A stretch of DNA of 64,000 nucleotides, taken from assembly GCF_023008545.1 (NCBI RefSeq), contig NZ_CP095397.1, positions 3,275,199 to 3,339,198 on the forward strand, in the 5' to 3' direction. A program made the position numbers and the translations under genes. Below, piece after piece: positions 51,229 through 58,596 of the stretch. Numbering within the stretch: the stretch's first letter is position 1; every line of letters starts with the position of its first letter. Below the pieces are notes generated by a model. The model did not search any database and had not been told where the DNA came from. It saw only the letters and a program-made list of their open reading frames with translations. The DNA is from Natribaculum luteum. Lineage in GTDB: Archaea; Halobacteriota; Halobacteria; Halobacteriales; Natrialbaceae.

Positions 51229-51504
51229 TTAAAATTCGACGTACTGCTCTTCCCACTCGCGCCGTTCCTCGATTCGACGACGGCCATCGTCGGTGATCGC
51301 ATAGTAATTCGTCCGCCTGTCGAGTTGTCCCTTCTCGACCAGCTCCTTGTTGACGAGCGTGTCGAGATTCGGGTACAGCCGCCCGTGGTTGATCTCCGAA
51401 CTGTAGTACTTTTCGACCTCTTCTTTGACTGCCTGGCCGGATGGGCGGTCTGCGCCGGCGATCACGTACAGGAGGTCACGCTGGAAGCCAGTCAGATCGT
51501 GCAT
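51229..51504 (-). CDS. PadR-family winged-helix regulator
   Basis: The 91-aa protein is a minimal PadR DNA-binding domain: TGFQRDLLYVIAGADRPSGQ, AVKEEVEKYYSSEINHGRLY and PNLDTLVNKELVEKGQLDRR, then NYYAITDDGRRRIEERREW. The HGRLYPNLDTLVNKGLVE-like block is the family hallmark. Its own promoter contains the recurring element inside a palindrome (51535-51550), so autoregulation is likely, and it becomes a candidate regulator of the other element-bearing genes. Confidence 0.88.
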   Translation of the reverse strand: MHDLTGFQRDLLYVIAGADRPSGQAVKEEVEKYYSSEINHGRLYPNLDTLVNKELVEKGQLDRRTNYYAITDDGRRRIEERREWEEQYVEF

Positions 51505-51534
51505 TGCTCAATCACGTGGACCGTTCCGTTGACT

Positions 51535-51550
51535 GGATAATTTGTTATCC
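51535..51550. promoter_or_regulatory. Palindromic operator-like site with ATAACAAA element, PadR gene
   Basis: GGATAA (51535-51540), TTTG, TTATCC (51545-51550) is a perfect six-base inverted repeat. Its minus-strand reading GGATAACAAATTATCC contains the element core 36 bases before the ATG at 51504. Confidence 0.6.
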
Positions 51551-51720
51551 GCTTCATACAGGTGTTCTAAAGCTCGTTTCATGATTGTTTCTCTGGATCA
51601 AAATGTTCGTTCCCGAGACTGACCTGATCTCGTGACAACACGCACAGTACCGTCTCGACGCGATGGCATTCCCGTCCGACTGGTCGACCGGAGAACTGTC
51701 AGCCTGAGTCGTCGATGACG

Positions 51721-52053
51721 TTACTGCTCGTCGGACTGGGACAGGGCGACGTGGATCCCCTCGGCGCCGATATCGACGCTGAGGTGGTCGACAGTCGCTT
51801 CGTACGCAGTGGTGTGCGATCCGTCTTCCTCGAATCGGATACACTCCGCGAGAAGATCACTCTCGAGGAGGTTGTTGATCCGCCGATACACCGTCGCCGA
51901 CGAACTGTCAGTTCGTTCGGTCAACTCCTTTGCCGTTCGTGGTCGCTCGCTCGTTGCGACGAGGATGATTCGTGCACACTCGTCGCCGAGCGCGTCGAGT
52001 GCAGAACTCGTGGCCGATTCCGTCGTGTTGCTCGCCTGGCTTGACATTGTCAT
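51721..52053 (-). CDS. Winged-helix (ArsR-like) regulator
   Basis: The protein, 110 aa if started at ATG 52053 (MTMSSQASNTT), has a winged helix: LGDECARIILVATSERPRTA, KELTERTDSSSATVYRRINN, then DLLAECIRFEEDGSHTTAYE. It belongs to the haloarchaeal ArsR-like/winged-helix group without visible metal-binding cysteines. ATG 52047 is an alternative start. The frame is open further upstream, but that part lacks family similarity. It is not linked to a clear target gene. Confidence 0.78.
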   Translation of the reverse strand: MTMSSQASNTTESATSSALDALGDECARIILVATSERPRTAKELTERTDSSSATVYRRINNLLESDLLAECIRFEEDGSHTTAYEATVDHLSVDIGAEGIHVALSQSDEQ

Positions 52054-52690
52054 ACTGCCCGTTGTAACCGGGTCTTGGGGGGATTCACTCCCGCTCTCGC
52101 GAGAGGAGGCGATACGCGTACATCGTCGACCAGTCACCTCGTCACAGACACGTCCAGCGTGCTTCACGATTGAATCGGTAATCCGACAAGGTATTTTATA
52201 ACGCCCTACTTGATTTAGAGAAGTTCGGACATTCTCCACCGAAATTTCAAATTTCGGTAAAGAAATAACATCTTTCGAGCGCCGACGCACGACGATAAGT
52301 AGCTGTTTCGATACTGAATATCGGATAATACGACTGAATTCACGTTGACGCCCGAGGACCCCATCTCGAGACGAACTCCCGATCTGATTGCTCTACCGGC
52401 TAAAATCGGACGGAAATGCCCAATTTACCAATTTCCCAGAACCACATCTCAGGTGAACAGTCTATGTCCTTTATTCGCATCTGACGACCCGAATGGTAGT
52501 GATGCCCGAACGACGCGCCGTCGCCGCTCGCCGACGTGGTCGCACACGAGCGGCGTGCCGGATTTCGTCCACGACACCGAACTGCGTCCGACTGCGTTCG
52601 TCCGGGCAACGTCGACGAGACCGTCTCTCGGTTCTCTCGACCACCCCGATCGGGAGGCGTCACACACTACACTATCGTCCACCCCCAACT
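52054..52690. other. Intergenic region, AT-rich, no convincing gene
   Basis: 637 bases between the ArsR-like and small zinc-finger genes. It includes an AT-rich stretch (about 52180-52330) with TATTTTATAAC (52191-52201). The plus-strand frame from 52345 lacks a recognisable domain. No repeat was seen. Confidence 0.5.
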
Positions 52691-52882
52691 ATGAAATCGA
52701 CAGGTACCAACTGGACCCCAATGGAATCGTCGACAGCTGGCGCTCGCTGTCGAAACTGCGGAACACACGTCACCCAGCAGTTCGCACGCGTCTTTGGCGA
52801 CAACGGCGACGTCGTACACGGCTGTCCCGCCTGCACCACGTATCGAGAGATGCAATCGGGCGGCCACTTGCCTGGCGACTGA
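52691..52882 (+). CDS. Small CxxC zinc-finger protein (DUF7563-like)
   Basis: The 63-aa protein has two CxxC knuckles framing a small domain: ARCRNCGTHVTQQFARVFGD and VVHGCPACTTYREM. The spacing and the phrase VTQQFARVFGDNGDV resemble haloarchaeal DUF7563 proteins, which I assign from the pattern only. It would bind one zinc ion. Function unknown. No neighbour clarifies its role. Confidence 0.68.
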   Translation: MKSTGTNWTPMESSTAGARCRNCGTHVTQQFARVFGDNGDVVHGCPACTTYREMQSGGHLPGD

Positions 52883-53243
52883 CCGATCGTCGGCGAGCGT
52901 ATCGGACGGAAGTCGGTGATCGCCCGACGTCCGATCACGTTCGATCGAGGCGTATCCCGCGTCGTCCAGCAGCGTATCGCACCGACGACCTCGAGTTTTG
53001 TGCCGACGGAGTAGACAGCCGACAATTCTTCGAGAGCCGTAACTCGGTTCCAGCGTGCCCCTGCTCGAGGTAGTACACGTATAAAATATCGGTCATATAA
53101 TCGAACGACCGGAAGATGAATTTAAATGGCCATTATTAATCATGCATCAGCTTCATCATCTCGGTTCCAGAAAACCACACACATAGATGATGATAGGTGG
53201 TGGCGACCGATTCAACGAGCGAGCCGAATGTTTCTCCTGACGT
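52883..53243. other. Intergenic AT-rich region before DUF7344 paralogue 3
   Basis: No gene was seen. It contains AT-rich patches (CACGTATAAAATATC near 53078-53092 and AATTTAAATGG near 53118-53128) that could be promoters for 53244. No repeat was seen. Confidence 0.45.
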
Positions 53244-53747
53244 ATGTCCGTACAGACGAGCCGAACAGACTCGCTGGCGGAAAGCGAGATCTTTCACATT
53301 CTCGGCAACGATAGGCGGCGAGCGATCGTACAACTGCTGGCGGAGGAGTCGGATCGCATCGACGTCTCTGACGTCGCCTCCGAGATTGCAGAACAAGAGA
53401 CGGACGCGACGCCAGTTCCGAACAACCTCTACAAGAGCGTCTACGTCTCACTCCAGCAGACGCACCTTCCACAACTCGAGGAGGACGACGTGATCGAGTA
53501 CGACCCCGAAGCGAAGACGATCCAGCCCGGCCCACACTTCCACGACGTTCTCCGCTACGTCGGCGGTGGCTACGACGACCGAAGGAACGTTCTCCAGTTG
53601 CACCTCGCTCTCTGCGTGCTCGGACTCCTACTGATCGCCGTCGCCGGGATGGAGCTGCCGGTCCTCTCGAGTATCGATCCGGTCCTGTGGAGCGTCCTAG
53701 TGCTCCTCGCCGTTGCTGCGAGTAGTCTCTACAACCTGTTGAGCTAG
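53244..53747 (+). CDS. DUF7344-type winged-helix membrane protein (paralogue 3)
   Basis: The 167-aa protein matches the other two paralogues: EIFHILGNDRRRAIVQLLAE, DVSDVASEIAEQETD, hallmark KSVYVSLQQTHLPQLEEDDV, then two membrane helices (LALCVLGLLLIAVAGMEL and VLWSVLVLLAVAASSLYNLL). A hairpin GAGAGAG-TATTG-CTCTCTC (53795-53813) lies 48 bases after the stop and may end the transcript. No target is apparent. Confidence 0.8.
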   Translation: MSVQTSRTDSLAESEIFHILGNDRRRAIVQLLAEESDRIDVSDVASEIAEQETDATPVPNNLYKSVYVSLQQTHLPQLEEDDVIEYDPEAKTIQPGPHFHDVLRYVGGGYDDRRNVLQLHLALCVLGLLLIAVAGMELPVLSSIDPVLWSVLVLLAVAASSLYNLLS

Positions 53748-54115
53748 CGGTGCCGAGTGGCTGTCGGTCTCCGTTTGCTCTTGCAACTACGAAGGAGAGA
53801 GTATTGCTCTCTCGAACGGCTCCGTAGCATCCGACTTCGGAACCTGTGAAAGCGATGCGAGCGACGACGTGACGCTATCGATCGGACGGTCGCGCTTGCT
53901 CGCACACGCGCTAGAGTTCCCGCTCACAGGACCGACGCGACGGTCTATAGTACCAGCTGAAACGAGTTATACACTGCTCGCAGCGGAGTGGTCAGTACTG
54001 GCCGCCGAGCCGCGAACAGGTGTGCAACGACGTTCAGTGGCGACTATCGCTGTCGGCACGCCAGAAAATGATGATCGGCTGCCGCGACGTGAGTCGTCGG
54101 GAGGTCCCGTTCAGA
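53748..54115. other. Intergenic region between convergent genes
   Basis: No gene was seen. The stretch beyond the hairpin (53795-53813) up to the end of the surface-protein gene has open frames without recognisable domains. Confidence 0.5.
53795..53813 (+). terminator. Hairpin after DUF7344 paralogue 3
   Basis: GAGAGAG (53795-53801) pairs perfectly with CTCTCTC (53807-53813) across a five-base TATTG loop. It lies between convergent genes. There is no T-run, so it may be a structured 3' end rather than a classic terminator. Confidence 0.4.
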
Positions 54116-55873
54116 CTACGCCGGCGCGGTCGCCAACCGTTCGTCGTTGTCGTCGTCTTCCTCGTCGCTGTCGTCCTCGGTCAGTTCCAGGATGGCGACC
54201 TCACCGAACTCGTCGGTGAGGATCATGTGGATGTATTCGCCAGCCTCGACGTCGCTCGTGTCGACCTGGAAGGTGATCGTCGTCGACTCTCCTCCCTCAA
54301 GTGTGATCGACTCCGAGGCGACGAGGTCACCCTCGAGACGGAACTGGACGTCTTGCGTGTCTTCCGTGTCTCCGGGGTTCGTGATCGTCGCACTGACGTT
54401 GACGACGTCACCGACCTCGGCGCTCTCGGGTGCGTCGAAGTCCTCGACGGTGAACGATTCGGTCGGAGCTTCTTCGGCCCCGTCTTCAGTTACGTTGGCT
54501 TCGTCGTCGGTGACGTTCTCGTCGAACTCGTCTCCGTCAGTGACGTTGTCTTCGTCGTCGGTGACGTTCTCGTCGAACTCGTCTCCGTCAGTGACGTTGT
54601 CTTCGTCGTCGGTGACGTTGTCTTCGTCGTCGGTGACGTTCTCGTCGAACTCGTCGTCAGTGACGTTGTCTTCGTCGTCGGTGACGTTCTCGTCGAACTC
54701 GTCGTCAGTGACGTTGTCTTCGTCGTCGGTGACGTTCTCGTCGAACTCGTCTCCGTCAGTGACGTTGTCTTCGTCGTCGGTGACGTCCTCGTCGAACTCG
54801 TCTTCGTCCTCCTCGTCGTCAGCTATCATCTCCTCGTCCTCGAGTGCGTCTTGGATAGCGCCCTCGAGCCCTTCTTCGTCGATTTCTTCGTCCGTGACGA
54901 CGATCACTGTGAGCTCTTCGATGGTTACGTCCTCGACGGTGACGTTACCGACGAAGACCACGATCGGTTGCTCTGCCGGGAACTCCTCGGGTACTTCCTC
55001 CGAGGGTTCGACCGGTTCTTCGTCAACTTCGTCTTCGCCGATCGCGGTGACGTTATCTTCTTCTTCGTCTTCGCCGATCGCGGTGACGTTATCTTCTTCT
55101 TCGTCTTCGCCGATCGCGGTGACGTTATCTTCTTCTTCGTCTTCGCCGATCGCGGTGACGTTGTCGTCCTCTTTGTCTTCGCCGATCGCGGTGACGTTGT
55201 CATCGTCCCCGTCGACAGGACTGACGTTGTCATCGTCCCCGTCGACAGCAGTGGCGTTGTCCGCATCGCCTTCGAGGGTGACAACGGCCTGGTCGGTCAC
55301 CGGCTCGCCCTCAGCCGTGAGGTACGGGGTGTCCTGCTGTCCCTCGAGTTCGACGAAGTCGTACTCCTCGTTGTTGTTCGTGTCGCGGTGGGGCATCGCG
55401 ATGAGCGTCTCCGACTCCTCGAGTGGGTCGTCGAGTGTTATCTCGACGTCCTCGTGCGTACCGGGCTCGAGGTACTCGGAGGTGCCGATGACACTACTGA
55501 AGGTCTCGTTGACGAGCAGACTGCTGTTGTGAATTGTCACGAAGCCACCGCTGGCCATCGTGACTTCATCGACGACCACAGTCTGTCCGTCGCTCGTTTG
55601 ATCTTCGAACGTTACCCACGCGCTCTGTGCCTTGGCTTTGTCGTCGCTGACGTTGTCATCCGCCACGTCGTCATCGTCGCTGACGTTATCGTCTGCATCG
55701 TCGCTGACGTTGTCATCTGCTACATCGACATCGTCACTGTCCTCTTGGTGCTCGTCTACGGCTGGTGGCGACGCTGTTACCGACATCGCCGCCCCGCTCG
55801 AGCACACAAGCATCAGCGCAGTGACCACGACGAGTAGCTGATTGCGTGCATTCATGTTGTGCCGTAAAGGCAT
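54116..55873 (-). CDS. Secreted, repeat-rich acidic surface protein with DUF7282-like domain
   Basis: The 585-aa protein has a signal peptide (LLVVVTALMLVCSSGAAMSV), an acidic N-terminal repeat region (DDNVSDD), a DUF7282-like domain (WVTFEDQTSDGQTVVVDEVT...EYDFVELEG), five repeats around DNVTAIGED, a short folded piece (PIVVFVGNVTVEDVTI), about ten DEFDENVTDDEDNVTD-like repeats, and a C-terminal Ig-like domain (VVNVSATITNPGDTEDTQDV). I count about 26 N-x-S/T sequons, one per repeat. ATG 55873 fits leaderless spacing to AGTTTATGCG; ATG 55855 is an alternative. Probably a heavily N-glycosylated exported protein; no anchor is seen. Confidence 0.78.
   Translation of the reverse strand: MPLRHNMNARNQLLVVVTALMLVCSSGAAMSVTASPPAVDEHQEDSDDVDVADDNVSDDADDNVSDDDDVADDNVSDDKAKAQSAWVTFEDQTSDGQTVVVDEVTMASGGFVTIHNSSLLVNETFSSVIGTSEYLEPGTHEDVEITLDDPLEESETLIAMPHRDTNNNEEYDFVELEGQQDTPYLTAEGEPVTDQAVVTLEGDADNATAVDGDDDNVSPVDGDDDNVTAIGEDKEDDNVTAIGEDEEEDNVTAIGEDEEEDNVTAIGEDEEEDNVTAIGEDEVDEEPVEPSEEVPEEFPAEQPIVVFVGNVTVEDVTIEELTVIVVTDEEIDEEGLEGAIQDALEDEEMIADDEEDEDEFDEDVTDDEDNVTDGDEFDENVTDDEDNVTDDEFDENVTDDEDNVTDDEFDENVTDDEDNVTDDEDNVTDGDEFDENVTDDEDNVTDGDEFDENVTDDEANVTEDGAEEAPTESFTVEDFDAPESAEVGDVVNVSATITNPGDTEDTQDVQFRLEGDLVASESITLEGGESTTITFQVDTSDVEAGEYIHMILTDEFGEVAILELTEDDSDEEDDDNDERLATAPA
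54490..54800 (-). repeat. In-frame coding repeat block (DENVTDDEDNVTD type)
   Basis: Tandem repeats of about 48-54 bp with the unit TCGTCGGTGACGTT on the plus strand encode the acidic sequon repeats. Length differs between units, as expected from slippage or unequal recombination. The block is coding, not a CRISPR array. Confidence 0.7.
55050..55262 (-). repeat. In-frame coding repeat block (DNVTAIGEDEEE type)
   Basis: About five near-identical 36-bp units (GCCGATCGCGGTGACGTT on the plus strand recurs) encode the 12-residue DNVTAIGEDEEE repeats. Two related units with CCCCGTCGACAG follow toward 55250. Confidence 0.7.
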
Positions 55874-56029
55874 AGGCTCATCGTGGTTTCGGCGCATAAA
55901 CTGATGCAACCATTTCGTCGGGAAAGGGGATAATGCCACCCAGAAGACGGATTCTTCATCGACCGTTCGCCCTGGAAAACACGTCTTGGAAGACGACTCA
56001 TTCGTCGTCTGATTCGTCCCCGAACCTCT

Positions 56030-56554
56030 TCACTCGCTACCAGATCCGTCCGACGACTGCGATGCCGCCGGTTCTTGCCCACGGAGACAGATCAGGTTCT
56101 CCCGGCCGAGTCGGAGTTTTGTGATCTCGTCTTCCTCCTCGAGATCTGCGAGTAGTCGACTCACTTTGGCTTTCGACCAGTCGACTGCGTCGACGATCTC
56201 GGACTGTTTCATTCGACCCCCGTTGGTACTGACGAGATGGTGAATTCTCTCCCGGTCGGTCATGAACTCGTCATTACCTATCGACGACTCGTCTCGTTCC
56301 GTCGTTGCATTGTCTACGAACCGGTTTCGGATCACGAGTCCGCCCCCGAGAAGAGCGAGGGCAACGATACCCAGCAGTGCTGCCAGATGTGGTCCCCACT
56401 CGGTCAGCAATACTGGTACGTCGCCGACGGCCTGCTTGAACGCCATCCCCCTCACGAACGGCTCTGTCCCATCGAGAAACGGCGTGTCCCCACTCGTGCG
56501 TACGCCACCGGGGTGGAAAACCTGAGTGATCGCTCGGAAGCAGTCTCTATACAT
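56030..56554 (-). CDS. Membrane-linked winged-helix regulator
   Basis: The 174-aa protein (from ATG 56554) has one membrane helix (LAALLGIVALALLGGGLVI) and a C-terminal winged helix: DRERIHHLVSTNGGRMKQSE, IVDAVDWSKAKVSRLLADLE, ITKLRLGRENLI. It resembles haloarchaeal MarR/DUF7343-type membrane regulators, here with the DNA-binding domain in the cytoplasm. ATG 56446 (MAFKQAV) is an alternative start just before the helix. Its neighbours on the same strand are the repeat-rich surface protein and the sequon-rich lipoprotein, so it may control cell-surface genes. That is an inference from position. Confidence 0.75.
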   Translation of the reverse strand: MYRDCFRAITQVFHPGGVRTSGDTPFLDGTEPFVRGMAFKQAVGDVPVLLTEWGPHLAALLGIVALALLGGGLVIRNRFVDNATTERDESSIGNDEFMTDRERIHHLVSTNGGRMKQSEIVDAVDWSKAKVSRLLADLEEEDEITKLRLGRENLICLRGQEPAASQSSDGSGSE

Positions 56555-56828
56555 ACGCTATCTTTCGTTTTTCATCTTTCACGTTGACACCATCTTATTA
56601 TCGTTCACGGATGTTATCCCGCCACAAAATGCTTTTTATAAATTGACATTTCTTATCGGTGGGTCTATCTATCACGTGACACGGTACGTTCCAGCGACGT
56701 CCGAGTGAGCCGATGGGATCACCGACTGCTCGTAACGTCGGCCGTCCGTCAGTTCCGATACATCCGCGTCCACGGTGCAGTTGTACCTGGGAACAGGGAC
56801 AGCCGACATTCTCACTCTCAAGACAGCG

Positions 56829-57071
56829 CTATCCGATCACTGGTACCGTCTGCCCGACCAGTCCGAATGCGGTCGCGTTCGCGGTATCATTCGCGGTATC
56901 GTTCTCCGTCTCGTTTTCCGTCTCATTCATCGTCTCGTTCTCCGTCTCGTTCTCCGCGGCCGGTTCTTCGGTCTCGTTATCTGTCTCGTTGTCTGGTGCT
57001 TCACCCGGTCCACCACAGCCGGCGATCAGGAGGGTGAGTACGACGACGATGACGATTACAGTCCGTTTCAT
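56829..57071 (-). CDS. Sequon-rich lipoprotein
   Basis: The 80-aa protein has a lipoprotein signal (VIVIVVVLTLLIAGCGG) with the lipobox LIAGC. Mature residues are dominated by N-glycosylation sequons: six NET, two NDT and one NAT within about 40 residues, then a short hydrophobic end (FGLVGQTVPVIG). It would be anchored outside the cell and could carry many N-glycans, like a small mucin-type brush. No other domain is visible. The start MKRTVIV at 57071 gives a typical signal; ATG 57083 is possible. Confidence 0.72.
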   Translation of the reverse strand: MKRTVIVIVVVLTLLIAGCGGPGEAPDNETDNETEEPAAENETENETMNETENETENDTANDTANATAFGLVGQTVPVIG

Positions 57072-57402
57072 ATCATAACACATACCATAGTACGCCGACA
57101 GCCTGGATAAACACGGTCGGACGTTCGATACGATTGAGGCCAGTTCCTTTCGGATTCAGCCGTTAAGTATTTACTTAGACGATTGTCCAGTCGAGTTGAA
57201 TTCGTCACCTGGCAAATTTGTGCAGAATCCTTATGCTCTGGGCCGTCGGAGAGGGCACAGACGTACCACGCTGGCGAACGGTCGGCTAGCAGGAACTGAC
57301 CTGTAACGGTCACCAACCAGTCGTGACAGGACCGTGTTATGCGATCCAAGCAGTAGACGAGACCGATCACGGTTCCGACGTTCGGTGGTACGTGCCAGAC
57401 AG
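57072..57402. other. Divergent region with AT palindrome
   Basis: No gene was seen. It contains the perfect palindrome TAAGTA-TT-TACTTA (57164-57177), 92 bases before the lipoprotein start, which could be an operator or promoter. No element was assigned to the MaoC gene. Confidence 0.45.
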
Positions 57403-58005
57403 ATGACTCCGCTCACACACGCGATCCGGGCCTGGACCCGGGCGTCTGACCACGTCGTATCGAGCATGGCCGAAGCGAACCGGGCGACCTTCGCCGCCTT
57501 CGGCGTCGACGAGGAGACGATCGAATCGGACGCCGAAACGATACCGTCGATCGGCCGCGAGCGACGACCGTGGCAGTTCGAACGAACCGTAGACGACCCG
57601 GTCGCGATCGACGTCGGCGACGTCGTGACCTTCTCCAAGACCATCTCCGACGACGACGTCCGCAACTTCGCTCACGCGAGTGGCGACACGAACCGGTTAC
57701 ACTTAGACGAGGAGTTCGCCGCCGAGACGCGATTTGGCGGTCGAATCGTCCACGGGACACTCGTCTCCGGACTCATCAGCGCTGCGCTCGCGCGGATGCC
57801 CGGGCTCACCATCTACCTCTCCCAAGACCTCGAGTTCGTCGGCCCGGTGTCGATCGACGACCGGCTCACCGCGACCGTCGAAGTCGTCGAGAATCTTGGC
57901 GGGGACCGGTACCGACTCGAGACGGTCGTCGAGAGCGACGACGGTGTCGTCGTCGACGGCGAAGCCGTCGTCATGGTGGATCCGCTGCCGGAAGACTCGA
58001 GCTAG
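57403..58005 (+). CDS. MaoC-family (R)-enoyl-CoA hydratase
   Basis: The 200-aa protein has an N-terminal helical region (AIRAWTRASDHVVSSMAEAN) and a MaoC hot-dog domain: FSKTISDDDVRNFAHASGDT, NRLHLDEEFAAETRFGGRIV, HGTLVSGLISAAL. The Asp/His in SGDTNRLHLDE are the catalytic pair of the (R)-hydratase (PhaJ-like) motif. It hydrates trans-2-enoyl-CoA to (R)-3-hydroxyacyl-CoA, feeding PHA or lipid metabolism. No PHA synthase gene is adjacent, so the pathway is open. The start MTPLTH at 57403 fits the family. Confidence 0.9.
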   Translation: MTPLTHAIRAWTRASDHVVSSMAEANRATFAAFGVDEETIESDAETIPSIGRERRPWQFERTVDDPVAIDVGDVVTFSKTISDDDVRNFAHASGDTNRLHLDEEFAAETRFGGRIVHGTLVSGLISAALARMPGLTIYLSQDLEFVGPVSIDDRLTATVEVVENLGGDRYRLETVVESDDGVVVDGEAVVMVDPLPEDSS

Positions 58006-58137
58006 TGCGCACTCGCAGCTGCGACGAATTCCTTTCTCCCGATCGCTACGTCCTCGAGCAGTGTCGCCGACTCGAGACGACCACGCACGGCCACCGGTAG
58101 ACACTTGCACGCACCGAACGAAAGCAACGACAACGCC

Positions 58138-58425
58138 ATGCCGGCCGAGCGAGCCACCGACGTCGAGTACGACGTTCCCGACGACGAGACGCCCGCAGCG
58201 CGATGTCCCTACTGCGATCGGCCGTTCCGAACCGAAGAGTACACGACGCTACACGTCGGCACCAGTCACGCCGAGGAGTGTACCGACGCCGAACGGGAGG
58301 CCTTCGAGGAGTTGCGAGACGACGAGACGTACGACCTCTTTACGTTCCACCTCAAGGCTGCCGTCTCGGTCTTTCTCGTCTATTTCCTGTTTACCTTCCT
58401 CTACGCACTCGTCTGGTCCGGGTGA
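58138..58425 (+). CDS. Zinc-knuckle membrane protein (DUF7410-like)
   Basis: The 95-aa protein has a C2H2-type N-terminal knuckle (RCPYCDRPFRTEEYTTLHVGTSH), an acidic linker (EEFEELRDDETYDLF-like) and one C-terminal membrane helix (AAVSVFLVYFLFTFLYALVW). This matches small haloarchaeal DUF7410 proteins, found near cytochrome oxidase genes, as here. It may act in oxidase assembly; that is inferred from position. It is convergent with the cytochrome oxidase gene at 58597. Confidence 0.72.
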   Translation: MPAERATDVEYDVPDDETPAARCPYCDRPFRTEEYTTLHVGTSHAEECTDAEREAFEELRDDETYDLFTFHLKAAVSVFLVYFLFTFLYALVWSG

Positions 58426-58596
58426 ATTGCTCCATCTCACTCGCTTCGCTTGCTTGTTGCGGACTGGTCTTTGGCACTCTCACCGCCGCCGCTAAAATCG
58501 CGTTTTCGAGACGGTGACGTCGAGTCCGTCTTCGGTACTGTTCGTCCGGGATTTGTGACGACGAAAAACGAAACCGGCAGAAGCGGCTCGAGGCCG

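Noticed and set aside
54490..55262. Regular short repeats that could suggest a CRISPR array
   Set aside because: Units are in frame, lack unique spacers and encode acidic sequon repeats of a secreted protein.
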